Positions 1-8,756 of a stretch of DNA of 64,000 nucleotides are shown here, one piece after another. The notes below the pieces were generated by a model. It was not told the origin of the DNA, did not search any database, and worked only from the letters and a program-made list of their open reading frames with translations. Position 1 is the stretch's first letter. Each line of letters begins with the position of its first letter. Both the position numbers and the translations under genes were made by a program. The stretch spans positions 149,841 through 213,840 of the forward strand of contig JBDHSK010000006.1 in assembly GCA_039808025.1 (NCBI GenBank), given 5' to 3'. This DNA is from Sandaracinobacteroides sp039808025 (GTDB taxonomy: Bacteria; Pseudomonadota; Alphaproteobacteria; Sphingomonadales; Sphingomonadaceae).

Positions 1-1
1 G

Positions 2-913
2 CGGGCAGACTTTCTGTCGGCGCTGAACAGCGGGCGCCTGCACCATGCCTGGCTGCTGACAGGCCCGCGCGGCATCGGCAAGCGACGCTTTGCTGACTGG
101 GCAGCCCTGAAACTGCTGGCCGATGACACAGGGCCAGACGATGTGTCGCCCGGACATCCCGTCGCCCGTCTGGTGGCGGCGGGTTCACATCCCGATCATC
201 GGGTGCTGGCGCCGCCCGTGGAAGGGAAGGGCAGTGCCACTTCCACCATCACCGTCAACGAAGTGCGTGCGCACCGTGATTTTCTGCAAAGCCACCCGTC
301 GATGGCGAATTGGCGGGTGATGATCGTCGATTCGATCGACGACATGAACCTGAACACCGCCAATGCCTTCCTGAAACTGCTTGAGGAACCGCGGCCCAAC
401 ACCCTCTACCTCATGACCAGTCACGCCCCCGGTGGCCTGCTGGCCACGATCCGCTCGCGCTGCCGACGAATGGCGTTCGACAGGTTGCCGGATACCCAGA
501 CCCGGCAGGTTCTGGCCTCACTCTACCCGGATCTGCCGGAGCAGCAGCTGGCCTCGCTTGCCGGCGTTGCCAACGGGGCGCCGGGCGCCGTGCTCGAGCT
601 GGGGGAAGCGGATATCGGCGACCTTGAACAGTGGATCGGCAGGCTGTTGCGCGGCGACGATGCCATCAGTTTTGCCCGCACCTTTGCCGACAAGGCCGCA
701 GCCAGCCGCCTGAAAGCACTTCTGACGATGGCGACCCAGCGGATAGCCGCCATCGCCCGCCGCAACCCGCATCCCCAAATCCTTGATCTTTATGATTCTG
801 CCGAAACGCTGCTGCGTGATGCCATTCGCCTTGCCTATGATCGGGTTCAGGTGGCAATGGCTGTCGCCGACCTGCTGGCGCGTGCCGGCCGCATGGAATC
901 CGGAAACTCATGA
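2..913 (+). CDS. holB: DNA polymerase III subunit delta' (5'-truncated by window edge)
   Basis: The frame is open from the first bases of the window, so the true start lies upstream. The visible protein (about 303 residues) has the clamp-loader P-loop GPRGIGKRRF near its start and, further on, a conserved stretch where the sensor-containing AAA+ core is expected (NTANAFLKLLEEP). The delta' subunit is part of the clamp loader that puts the sliding clamp on DNA. Its stop overlaps the metG start as ATGA, so the two are translationally coupled. The holB-metG-tatD-MBL order is common in alphaproteobacteria (family knowledge). An internal ATG at 143 is not a credible start because the P-loop lies upstream of it. 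Confidence 0.9.
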   Translation, partial: RADFLSALNSGRLHHAWLLTGPRGIGKRRFADWAALKLLADDTGPDDVSPGHPVARLVAAGSHPDHRVLAPPVEGKGSATSTITVNEVRAHRDFLQSHPSMANWRVMIVDSIDDMNLNTANAFLKLLEEPRPNTLYLMTSHAPGGLLATIRSRCRRMAFDRLPDTQTRQVLASLYPDLPEQQLASLAGVANGAPGAVLELGEADIGDLEQWIGRLLRGDDAISFARTFADKAAASRLKALLTMATQRIAAIARRNPHPQILDLYDSAETLLRDAIRLAYDRVQVAMAVADLLARAGRMESGNS

Positions 914-2436
914 ACCGTTACTATATCACCACTGCCATCAGCTATCCCAATGGCCAGCCACATATCGGCCACGCCTACGAGGCCATCGCGACCGACTGGC
1001 TGGCCCGCTTTGCCCGCCTCGACGGGCGCCAGGTATTTTTCCTGACCGGCACCGACGAACACGGGCTGAAGATTGCCCAGGCCGCTCGCAAGACCGGTGT
1101 CTCTCCCAAGGCTTTCGTCGACGACATGGTGCGTTACTTCAAGGATATGGATGCGCGGCTTGATATCAGCTTCGATCGGTTCATCCGCACCACCGACAAC
1201 GACCACAAGGCGGCCGTGCAGGAACTGTGGAAGCGGATGGAAGCCGCCGGAGACATCTACCTCGACCGTTACGAAGGCTGGTATTCCGTCCGCGACGAAG
1301 CCTATTACGACGAGGATGAGATCGTCACCGCCGACGATGGAACCCGGCTTGCCCCCACCGGAACGGCCGTGGAATGGACTGTTGAGGAAAGCTGGTTTTT
1401 CCGCCTGTCACGCTATCAGCAGCCCCTTATCGACCTTTATGCCAGCCAGCCAGAGTTCATACGGCCTGCCAACCGTTTGAACGAGATGCGCGCCTTTGTT
1501 GAGCGCGGTCTCAAAGATCTGTCGATCAGCCGCACCAGTTTCGACTGGGGGGTGCCGGTGCCGAATGCACCGGGCCATGTGATGTATGTGTGGGTGGACG
1601 CTCTCGCCAATTACCTGACCGGCGCCGGCTGGCCCGATGAGGGTGACATCTGGCCTGCCAACCTGCATGTGATCGGCAAGGATGTCGTGCGGTTTCACGC
1701 CATTTACTGGCCCGCCTTCCTGATGTCGGCAGGGCTGCCGCTGCCGGGCGGAATTTTCGGCCATGGGTTCGTGTTGAACCGTGGCGAGAAGATGTCGAAA
1801 TCACTGGGCAATGTGGTTGAGCCTCTGTCGCTTTGCGATCTCTTCGGGGTTGACCAGCTGCGCTATTACCTGTTGCGAGCGATCCAGTTCGGGCAGGACG
1901 GCGAATGGAGCCACGAGGCCATCGGCCGGCGCATCAATGCCGACCTTGCCAATGACCTTGGCAATCTGGCGCAGCGGACACTGGCGATGATCGCCAGGAA
2001 CTGCGGCGGAATGGTTCCTGCTGATGGGCCGGCAATCAGCGATGACAGGCAGTTACTTGCGGATGTGGGGACCATGCTTGAGCAGGCCCGCGCCGCCCAT
2101 GCAGCGGTGCGCCCTGATGTGGCCCTCGATGCCATCTGGGCCAGGGTTTCGGCCGTCAATGCCTATCTGAACGACATGGCGCCCTGGGCCCTGCGCAAGA
2201 CCGACCCGGCGCGTGCCGATATCGTGCTCTATCATGCCGCTGAATGTGTGCGGCAGATCGCGCTTCTGGTGCAGCCGGCCATGCCGCAAAGTGCGTCACG
2301 GCTGCTCGATCAACTGGGGGTGCCCGCAAGCGATCGGGACTTTGCAGCAATCGGCAAAAGGCTGGTTCCGGGCACACCGCTTCCGGCACCCCAGGGCGTC
2401 TTTCCCCGTTGGACAGAGCCTGCCGACGCGCAATAA
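910..2436 (+). CDS. metG: Methionyl-tRNA synthetase
   Basis: Class I aminoacyl-tRNA synthetase that charges tRNA-Met with methionine in the cytoplasm. The HIGH-type motif (PHIGHAYEAI) lies near residues 17-26 and the KMSKS loop (GEKMSKSLGN) near residue 297. At 508 residues it is the short form, without the C-terminal tRNA-binding domain found in the E. coli enzyme. The ATG overlaps the holB stop by four bases. The next gene, nhaA, is on the opposite strand and its stop lies only 8 bases away, so the two transcripts converge with almost no spacer and no visible hairpin terminator. Confidence 0.97.
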   Translation: MNRYYITTAISYPNGQPHIGHAYEAIATDWLARFARLDGRQVFFLTGTDEHGLKIAQAARKTGVSPKAFVDDMVRYFKDMDARLDISFDRFIRTTDNDHKAAVQELWKRMEAAGDIYLDRYEGWYSVRDEAYYDEDEIVTADDGTRLAPTGTAVEWTVEESWFFRLSRYQQPLIDLYASQPEFIRPANRLNEMRAFVERGLKDLSISRTSFDWGVPVPNAPGHVMYVWVDALANYLTGAGWPDEGDIWPANLHVIGKDVVRFHAIYWPAFLMSAGLPLPGGIFGHGFVLNRGEKMSKSLGNVVEPLSLCDLFGVDQLRYYLLRAIQFGQDGEWSHEAIGRRINADLANDLGNLAQRTLAMIARNCGGMVPADGPAISDDRQLLADVGTMLEQARAAHAAVRPDVALDAIWARVSAVNAYLNDMAPWALRKTDPARADIVLYHAAECVRQIALLVQPAMPQSASRLLDQLGVPASDRDFAAIGKRLVPGTPLPAPQGVFPRWTEPADAQ

Positions 2437-2444
2437 CTGCTGGT

Positions 2445-3641
2445 TCAGCGGAAGTGTCGCTCGTCTCCGCCACCCGTGAAGATGTCGGCTTCGTCGACGC
2501 CGCTACTCTGGTGACGGTAGACGATTGCCAGAATGATCAGGCCGATGATCGCCGAGGCAAGTGAACCGGCGTAAACGCCCATTTTCATCGCCAGTTCGGC
2601 GCCGGCATCGTTGAAGGCCAGCTTGCCAATAAACAGGCTCATGGTGAAGCCGATACCAGCCACAAAGCCGGTTCCCACCAGCGCTGGCGCTGGACCGGGG
2701 AGCCGCGCTTTCAGTAAGGCCGCTCCCAGCAGGGTGCCAAGAGTGATGCCGATGGGCTTGCCAAGAAACAGGCCAAGCGCCACCCCCAGCCCCACCGGGT
2801 GGGCAAGGGTGGCAGCAAACCCGCCACCCACCGAAGCGCCGGCGCTGGCCAGGGCAAAGACCGGCATGACCCCGTAATGCACATAAGGGCGCAACCGGTG
2901 TTCAAGATCGATCAGCAACGATGACCCGTCACGGCCACGCATGGGAATGGCGAGCGCCGCAAGCACCCCGGCAATCGTCGGATTCACCCCGCTCATCTGC
3001 ATGGCCACCCACATCGGCATGGCCAGCAGCATGTACATGCCATGCCAGTTGAGGCGTGCCCGCATCATGACAAGCATCGGCACATAGAACAGACAGACGA
3101 CACCGAGCCAGCGCAAGTCGATGGTATCGGAATAGAAAAAGGCAATGATCAGAATGGCAAAGAGATCATCGACAACGGCGATCGCCAGCAGAAAAACCTT
3201 GATCGGCGGGGGAACCCGGCGCCCCAGGAGGGCGATCACGCCAAGGGCAAAGGCGATATCGGTAGCCGACGGGATTGCCCAGCCGTGGTCAAAGCCCGAC
3301 GAGCGATTGAGATAAAGATAGATGAGGGCAGGGCAGACAACCCCTCCCATGGCAGCGATCAGCGGCAGCATTGCGGTTGAGCGGCTCGACAGGGCGCCTT
3401 CTACCAGCTCGCGCTTCAGTTCCAGCCCGACGTAGAAAAAGAACACGGCCATCAGCAGGTTTTTCACCCAGCTGGCAAGCGACATCGAGATCTCGATGGA
3501 ACGGAACCTCACGGATCCGATGCTTTGCAGCACATCACTCTGGATGGGAGCCCAGGTAGAATTGGCAATCACCATGGCGATGACCGCCGAGCCCAGCAAT
3601 ACAAGTCCGGGCCAGGCCTCGGCAGGAATTTTTCGGTTCAT
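2445..3641 (-). CDS. nhaA: Na+/H+ antiporter NhaA
   Basis: Inner-membrane sodium/proton antiporter that expels Na+ (or Li+) in exchange for protons and helps control pH and salt stress. The 398-residue protein is rich in hydrophobic helices and carries the family's ion-binding pair in VVDDLFAI (the two adjacent Asp) plus the conserved NPTIAGV and KPIG stretches. Length matches the family. The ATG at 3641 lies about 60 bases from the divergent tatD start, so both promoters must sit in that short gap. E. coli nhaA is induced by Na+ through NhaR; no such regulator gene is visible here. Confidence 0.95.
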   Translation of the reverse strand: MNRKIPAEAWPGLVLLGSAVIAMVIANSTWAPIQSDVLQSIGSVRFRSIEISMSLASWVKNLLMAVFFFYVGLELKRELVEGALSSRSTAMLPLIAAMGGVVCPALIYLYLNRSSGFDHGWAIPSATDIAFALGVIALLGRRVPPPIKVFLLAIAVVDDLFAILIIAFFYSDTIDLRWLGVVCLFYVPMLVMMRARLNWHGMYMLLAMPMWVAMQMSGVNPTIAGVLAALAIPMRGRDGSSLLIDLEHRLRPYVHYGVMPVFALASAGASVGGGFAATLAHPVGLGVALGLFLGKPIGITLGTLLGAALLKARLPGPAPALVGTGFVAGIGFTMSLFIGKLAFNDAGAELAMKMGVYAGSLASAIIGLIILAIVYRHQSSGVDEADIFTGGGDERHFR

Positions 3642-3704
3642 GGTGCGTTTTTAACAGCACGAGGCAAGATTGAAACCCCGTCGCAACCGCGCCACATATG
3701 GTTG

Positions 3705-4481
3705 ATGTTCATCGATTCCCACTGCCATCTGAATTATCCGGGCCTTGTCGAACACGAGGCCGACGTGCTGGAACGTGCCACCGATGCCGGCGTTGAGGCC
3801 ATGATCTCGATCTCCACACGCCAATCGGAATGGGCGAACGTCGTTGCCGGCGCTGATCGCCACCCGCATGTCTTTGCATCCGTGGGTATCCACCCGCACG
3901 AGGCCGATCAGCACCCCGATGTCGACTGGCGCAAGCTGGTTGCGGCAGCAGGGCACCACAAGGTTGTTGGCATAGGCGAATCCGGGCTGGATTATTACTA
4001 TGACAAATCCGACCGCGCTCAACAGCGGCAGAGCTTTCGTTCCCACATCACTGCCGCTCGAACCACCGGGCTGCCACTGATCGTGCACACCCGCGATGCC
4101 GAGGACGACACCATCGCGATCTTGCAAGAGGAAATGGCTTCAGGCGCATTCCCGATGGTCATTCACTGTTTCACCGGCAGTCGCAGGCTGGCAGAGGCGT
4201 GCTTGCAGCTTGGGGCCTATATCTCCATCTCGGGGATCGTGACTTTCAGGAACGCCAAAGACTTGCAGGATACAGCTGCCATCATACCGGAAGACCGGTT
4301 GTTGATTGAAACCGATGCGCCGTTCCTTGCGCCGGTTCCGGTTCGCGGCAAGGTGTGCGAACCGGCGTTCGTCGCCCATACCGCCGCCTTTCTGACGCGT
4401 TTGCGCGGAGTCGATCTGGAAAGTCTGGCTGCGGCAACCACCGCCAATACCCGTCGGCTGTTCAGCAAGATGGCCGGTTGA
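3705..4481 (+). CDS. TatD family metal-dependent hydrolase (deoxyribonuclease)
   Basis: A 258-residue TIM-barrel metallohydrolase of the TatD/YcfH group, which degrade DNA or act in nucleic-acid quality control. The metal ligands are visible: the N-terminal HCH within IDSHCHL, the Glu of GIGESGLDYYY, the His of VHTRDAEDD, the His of IHCFTGS and the Asp of ETDAPFLAP. I chose ATG 3705 because homology starts at MFIDSHCHL; the frame is open upstream but that part looks non-coding. The stop overlaps the next ATG as TGATG, so it is coupled to the metallo-beta-lactamase gene. It is close to YcfH-type proteins that neighbour holB in many genomes. Confidence 0.93.
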   Translation: MFIDSHCHLNYPGLVEHEADVLERATDAGVEAMISISTRQSEWANVVAGADRHPHVFASVGIHPHEADQHPDVDWRKLVAAAGHHKVVGIGESGLDYYYDKSDRAQQRQSFRSHITAARTTGLPLIVHTRDAEDDTIAILQEEMASGAFPMVIHCFTGSRRLAEACLQLGAYISISGIVTFRNAKDLQDTAAIIPEDRLLIETDAPFLAPVPVRGKVCEPAFVAHTAAFLTRLRGVDLESLAAATTANTRRLFSKMAG

Positions 4482-5290
4482 TGCAGGTGCGGATGCTGGG
4501 GTGTGGCACATCTTCAGGGGTGCCCCGAATCGGCAACAACTGGGGGCAATGTGACCCTGCTAATCCGCGCAACCGCCGACGCCGGGTTTCGATTCTGGTT
4601 GAGGCAGGCGATGTCAGGCTTCTGGTGGATACCGGGCCAGACCTGCGCGAACAATTGCTGGATGCCGATGTGTCGTGGGTCACGGCCGTGCTCTATACCC
4701 ATGATCACGCCGACCACACGCATGGGATCGACGACCTGCGACAGCTTTATCACAACATGGGCCATCGTGTTGATCTTTATATGGATTTGCGAACACGATC
4801 AGGACTTCGCAATCGCTTTTCCTATGTGTTTGCCGGTCGGTCCGGCTATTCTCCGACTGCCCGGGCGCATCTGCTGGACTCCGAGATGCAGTTCGGGCCC
4901 ATTACCGTCAGGCCGTTCCGCCAGCACCACGGGCCTATCGATTCCACGGGGTTTCGCTTTGATTGCAATGGTCTGAGCCTTGCCTATTCAACGGATGTGA
5001 ACGGCATTCCCGAGGCCAGCTGGCCACTGCTGATAGGGCTGGACCTGTGGATCGTCGATGCCTTGCGCCGGGAACCGCACCCGACCCACAGCCACCTGGC
5101 GAGAACCCTGGAATGGATCGACCGCGCGCGACCGCGCGAGGCCTGGTTGACTCACATGGACCAGTCCATGGACCATGACGCCTTGCTGAAGGAATTGCCC
5201 GACGGTGTGACCCCGGGGTTCGATGGCCGCCAGTGGCCAGCCCACAACGCCGATCACGGATTACCTATAGTCAGGGCAGTTGGGCGATGA
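4481..5290 (+). CDS. MBL-fold metallo-hydrolase (PhnP-like)
   Basis: A 269-residue metallo-beta-lactamase fold hydrolase. The N-terminus LGCGTSSGVPRIG and the paired-metal motif HDHADHTHG are typical of PhnP-like phosphodiesterases; further ligands are the His pair in RQHHGP, the Asp in AYSTDVN and a C-terminal THMD. PhnP acts on cyclic phosphodiesters, but no phn genes are nearby, so the substrate is open. Start at 4481 overlaps the tatD stop. The stop overlaps the next small ORF as ATGA, suggesting an operon holB-metG, tatD-MBL-small membrane protein. Function beyond the family is inference. Confidence 0.88.
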   Translation: MQVRMLGCGTSSGVPRIGNNWGQCDPANPRNRRRRVSILVEAGDVRLLVDTGPDLREQLLDADVSWVTAVLYTHDHADHTHGIDDLRQLYHNMGHRVDLYMDLRTRSGLRNRFSYVFAGRSGYSPTARAHLLDSEMQFGPITVRPFRQHHGPIDSTGFRFDCNGLSLAYSTDVNGIPEASWPLLIGLDLWIVDALRREPHPTHSHLARTLEWIDRARPREAWLTHMDQSMDHDALLKELPDGVTPGFDGRQWPAHNADHGLPIVRAVGR

Positions 5291-5448
5291 TGTGGGTGGC
5301 AGTTCTGCTGTCGCTGCTTCTGGTGATGGCGCTGAACCGCTCGGTCTTCACTTCATTAGGCATGGCAAAATCTGCCCGGATACTGTTGATATGGGCTGTG
5401 ATTATCGTTCTGGCGGTTGTGGTTCTGCGATGGGTTGGCGTGGCATAG
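5287..5448 (+). CDS. Small two-helix membrane protein, unknown function
   Basis: A 53-residue ORF beginning ATGATG at 5287, its first ATG overlapping the stop of the MBL-fold gene. The product is almost wholly hydrophobic: one helix at about residues 2-16, a short basic loop (GMAKSAR), then a second helix at about 27-48. I recognise no family. The tight overlap with the upstream gene and the clean membrane pattern make it a likely real gene, possibly an assembly partner of a membrane process, but no function can be assigned. A start at 5290 is equally possible. Confidence 0.6.
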   Translation: MMWVAVLLSLLLVMALNRSVFTSLGMAKSARILLIWAVIIVLAVVVLRWVGVA

Positions 5449-5586
5449 GATATTTGATTTAACATAATATGCATTATCAGGATATATGATACTCTCAGTA
5501 AGGCTTCTCCTGAAAGCGCCATCCACTGAAACCATTGCCGATCGATTGCTCTTGCCAACTACCCGGTTGCAGATGATGACCCATAT

Positions 5587-6381
5587 ATGACCACCAAACC
5601 CCTGCCCATACCGGAAAATACCCAAACGCCTCAGCAGGTATCGCAGTTTCTCCGGCTGGTAGCCATCATGGACCGGTTGCGGGGCCCTGATGGCTGCGAG
5701 TGGGATCGCGCCCAGAATTTCCAGTCAATTGCCCCCTATACCGTCGAGGAAGCCCATGAGGTGGCCGATGCCATTGCCCGCAACGACATGGCCGACTTGC
5801 AGGAGGAACTGGGAGACCTGCTTTTGCAGGTGGTGTTCCATGCCCGGATGGCCAGCGAAGAGCGGCTGTTCACCCTTGCGGATGTGGTGAAGTCGATTGC
5901 TGACAAGATGGAGCGCCGACACCCGCATATCTTTGCCGGAAGTGAAGAGCGCGGCGTTAACGCCGTGCGGATGAACTGGGAAGCAATCAAGGCCGCCGAG
6001 AAACCGCGCCTTTCCGTTCTGGACGGTGTGGCGCTGGGGCTTCCTGCCCTGTTGCGGGCGCAGAAACTGTCTGATCGGGCCGCGCAACGAAACTTTGACT
6101 GGCCCGACGCTGCCAGCGCCTTGCAGAAAGTAGACGAGGAAATGGCCGAACTGGCGGCAGCCTCGACAGCGGCCGAGCGGCAGGAGGAAGCTGGCGACCT
6201 GCTGTTCGCAATGGTCAACTATCTGCGGCATCTGGACATCGATGCCGAAACCGCCTTGCGACTGGCCACCGCCAAGTTCGAGAAGCGGTTTCGCCTGATC
6301 GAATCCGCTCCGGGGTTCACCAGCGCCACACCAGCGGAAAAAGAGGCTCTGTGGCAATCCGCAAAGGCGCAGCTGGGCTGA
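5587..6381 (+). CDS. mazG: Nucleoside triphosphate pyrophosphohydrolase MazG
   Basis: House-cleaning enzyme that hydrolyses (d)NTPs to NMP and pyrophosphate. The 264-residue protein has the double MazG domain of the bacterial enzyme: the first has EEAHEVADA and EELGDLLLQVVFHA metal-binding acidic motifs, the second has EEMAELAAA and EEAGDLLFAMVNYL. The 138 bases before it (5449-5586) are much more AT-rich than the surroundings and probably hold its promoter. It converges on the cytochrome b561 gene across a 29-base gap. Length and motif order match E. coli MazG. Confidence 0.95.
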   Translation: MTTKPLPIPENTQTPQQVSQFLRLVAIMDRLRGPDGCEWDRAQNFQSIAPYTVEEAHEVADAIARNDMADLQEELGDLLLQVVFHARMASEERLFTLADVVKSIADKMERRHPHIFAGSEERGVNAVRMNWEAIKAAEKPRLSVLDGVALGLPALLRAQKLSDRAAQRNFDWPDAASALQKVDEEMAELAAASTAAERQEEAGDLLFAMVNYLRHLDIDAETALRLATAKFEKRFRLIESAPGFTSATPAEKEALWQSAKAQLG

Positions 6382-6410
6382 ACCGCTGAGGGCGTTCGCC
6401 CCCGTGTCGG

Positions 6411-7067
6411 TTACAACGGAAAGCCTTTGGCCACATACCAGACGAACAGCGCCGCAACCGACACACAAAGCAGGAACCGCCAGGCAGGGGCCGGTTCCAT
6501 TCCGGCAACGGAACTGCCTGAGACGGTTCGAGATCCCGTCACCATCGGCCGCACCAGATTATCGCGTTTCACCAGCAGATAGAAGGCGATTGCCGCCAGG
6601 TGCAGCACGATCAGCCCCTGCAGAACCGTGAACGACGCATCATGGATGGCCGCCGCCTGCCTCCCCTGCTGGAAGCTGACATAATGCGACAGCGGCCCGG
6701 ACTCGAGCCCATCGACATCGACGGCGAATAGCCCGGTTGCCACCTGAATGACCAGAGTGAGCAGCAGGGCAACGACACTGAGTGCCCCCAGCGGATTATG
6801 GCCTACCCGGCCGCTGTCATGGCCACCCAGATGCCGCAGTATTGCTGCCGGGCCGCGCACGAAGTGAGAGAAGCGCGCTGTATTACTTCCCACGAACCCC
6901 CACAGAATGCGGAACACCAGCAGAAAGCAGATGGCAAGGCCACTGTATTGGTGCCAGTCCATGCGGCTGGTTTCCGCAGTCCACCAGGAAAAGCCGATCA
7001 GAACCACCAGCAACCAATGAAAGCTGCGAATGGGGCGATCCCATACAGCTACCACCTTCGCAGACAT
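6411..7067 (-). CDS. Cytochrome b561 / cytochrome b/b6 domain protein
   Basis: A 218-residue inner-membrane di-haem b-type cytochrome with about four helices. Candidate haem-ligand histidines are seen in RSFHWLLV, DWHQYSG and in the later HDASF and IVLHLAA segments. It lies 36 bases downstream of the cytochrome c' gene on the same strand, and such pairs are common in proteobacteria; this b-type protein probably passes electrons between the quinone pool and the periplasmic c' protein (inference). There is no sign of a fused flavin domain, so it is not a ferric reductase fusion. Confidence 0.88.
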   Translation of the reverse strand: MSAKVVAVWDRPIRSFHWLLVVLIGFSWWTAETSRMDWHQYSGLAICFLLVFRILWGFVGSNTARFSHFVRGPAAILRHLGGHDSGRVGHNPLGALSVVALLLTLVIQVATGLFAVDVDGLESGPLSHYVSFQQGRQAAAIHDASFTVLQGLIVLHLAAIAFYLLVKRDNLVRPMVTGSRTVSGSSVAGMEPAPAWRFLLCVSVAALFVWYVAKGFPL

Positions 7068-7103
7068 GGTCTCCTCCCTGCCAGGTTCGCCGTGGACTGC
7101 CGG

Positions 7104-7556
7104 CTATTTCTTCTCGGCCCGGAAATCGGTATGGCAGCCCTTACACGCCTGCCCCAGATTCCTGGCGCCGTCTCGGATGCGCGCCGCATCGCCTGAGGCC
7201 ACGATCCTGGAAAAGCTGCCGGCCTCGGCGGCGAACTTGTCTTGCGCTGCCTTGAACTTGGCGGTTTGCGTCCAGATCTCCGCCTTGGCCAGCGTCTTCA
7301 CCCCCGATGTCGGGCCGGTGCCCGCCGGAAACAGGCTGTATTGCCTGGTGGCCATGTCGGTGATCGTCTTGACAGACTGCTGCATGACCGCCTGGCTGGG
7401 GGCTGGCTTGCGAAGCTCATCCTGGATCTTCTTGAACGCATCCCCCATGGCTTCATAGGCCTTGTGACGCACGGAAATCTGGGCGGCGGCATTCTGCGCC
7501 AGCAGCGGTGCAGCGGGAGCCGCCAATATCAACGCCGCGATCAGGGGCTTAAGCAT
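7104..7556 (-). CDS. Cytochrome c' (class II c-type cytochrome)
   Basis: A 150-residue periplasmic cytochrome with a signal peptide (MLKPLIAALILAAP) and the haem-binding CKGCH close to the C-terminus, the hallmark of class II cytochrome c. The four-helix bundle family binds NO or CO and may protect against nitrosative stress. I chose ATG 7556 because the signal peptide starts there and a strong GGAGAGGAG ribosome site precedes it; the open frame extends upstream without coding character. It is co-oriented with cytochrome b561 downstream and the dehydrogenase upstream. Confidence 0.93.
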   Translation of the reverse strand: MLKPLIAALILAAPAAPLLAQNAAAQISVRHKAYEAMGDAFKKIQDELRKPAPSQAVMQQSVKTITDMATRQYSLFPAGTGPTSGVKTLAKAEIWTQTAKFKAAQDKFAAEAGSFSRIVASGDAARIRDGARNLGQACKGCHTDFRAEKK

Positions 7557-7638
7557 CACGTCTCCTCTCCGGTATGGCTGTTGTTTCAACCATGAAGCAC
7601 CTTTTGGCAAGACGCAATTTCCTTGCCCCTGAACGGTC

Positions 7639-8544
7639 TCAGTGCGGCTGACGGGCTCCGCCGATGGCGACCTGCCCTTGCGCCAGCCCCGAATCGGGAA
7701 CCAGTTCATCCCCACGATCCCTGATCTCGGCGATGCGGGCGGCCACTGTTTCAACGGTCAGGGCATCGTCTGCAACATGAATACCCTGTGTCAGGGTGAC
7801 GTTCGATGCTTCGAAGCCGCCACCGCCAGCGTTCAGAATCACGTTGGTTGGCGCTTCGTCGCTGACCAGATAAAGGGCCGCCGGCGATACGGCGTGGGGC
7901 TGAATACGGGCAAGCACCTCGGGCGGCATCAGGTTTTCCGTCATGCGGGTGGCAGCCAGTGGCGCAATGGCGTTGACATGGATGTTGTTGCGCGCGCCCT
8001 CAAGCGCCAGTGTCTTCATCAGCCCCACCAGCCCCATCTTGGCAGCGCCATAATTGGCTTGCCCGAAGTTGCCATAAAGCCCTGACGAGGAAGTCGTCAT
8101 CAGGATCCGGCCAAACCCCTGCTCGCGCATATGCTCCCACACCGCTTTCGAACAGATGGCGCTGCCCATCAGATGCACCTCGATCACCGCCCGGAAATCT
8201 TCGATTTCCATCTTGGCGAAGGTTTTATCCCGCAGGATTCCGGCATTATTGATAAGGATGTCGACCTTGCCGAACGTAGCGATCGCTTCGGCAACCATGA
8301 CAGCGACCGCGGACTGATCAGTTACCGAGGCGCCACTGGCGATTGCCGTGCCGCCGGCTGCCGTGATCTCATCGACGACCGTCTGAGCCGCCACCGGGCT
8401 GCCACCGCCGCCCGACAGGGTTCCACCCAGATCATTGACCACCACCCTGGCGCCGCGGCTGGCGAGATCGAGGGCATATTGACGGCCCAGCCCCCCTCCT
8501 GCGCCGGTCACAATTGCCACGCGGTTGTCAAAGCGGATCGCCAT
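7639..8544 (-). CDS. SDR family oxidoreductase (HSD17B4-like 3-hydroxyacyl-CoA dehydrogenase type)
   Basis: A 301-residue short-chain dehydrogenase with the NAD(P)-binding TGAGGGLGRQYALDL near residues 12-26, the NNAG motif, the catalytic Ser region (TTSSSGLYGNFGQ) and the YGAAK catalytic Tyr/Lys. The extended segment VVNDLGG resembles the dehydrogenase domain of peroxisomal multifunctional enzyme type 2, so a (3R)-hydroxyacyl-CoA substrate is plausible. The C-terminal part lacks a hydratase or SCP2 domain. Start 8544 is chosen at MAIRFDN; an upstream in-frame start at 8580 would add 12 residues without homology. The cytochrome c' gene starts 82 bases downstream. Confidence 0.87.
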   Translation of the reverse strand: MAIRFDNRVAIVTGAGGGLGRQYALDLASRGARVVVNDLGGTLSGGGGSPVAAQTVVDEITAAGGTAIASGASVTDQSAVAVMVAEAIATFGKVDILINNAGILRDKTFAKMEIEDFRAVIEVHLMGSAICSKAVWEHMREQGFGRILMTTSSSGLYGNFGQANYGAAKMGLVGLMKTLALEGARNNIHVNAIAPLAATRMTENLMPPEVLARIQPHAVSPAALYLVSDEAPTNVILNAGGGGFEASNVTLTQGIHVADDALTVETVAARIAEIRDRGDELVPDSGLAQGQVAIGGARQPH

Positions 8545-8756
8545 GAAAATCACTCCCTGCAGATATGAAGGTATCGGCAATCGCCGATTCCCGGATGCCG
8601 ACGAATGCGGCCGCAGCGTTCCTTTGCACCGGCAAGCAGCCTCGTCCAGTCACCTGATAGAAAAAATTTATCCACCAGAAGCAACGACATGCTCATGGCC
8701 GCGCCAGCGCCCTGCCCTGCAATACCCCTGCGCGATGCCAGCCCGAGGGCGGAAGC

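Noticed and set aside
7606..7627. GGCAAG/CTTGCC hairpin after the dehydrogenase gene
   Set aside because: Only a 6-pair stem with a 10-base loop and no T run on the transcribed strand; too weak to call a terminator.
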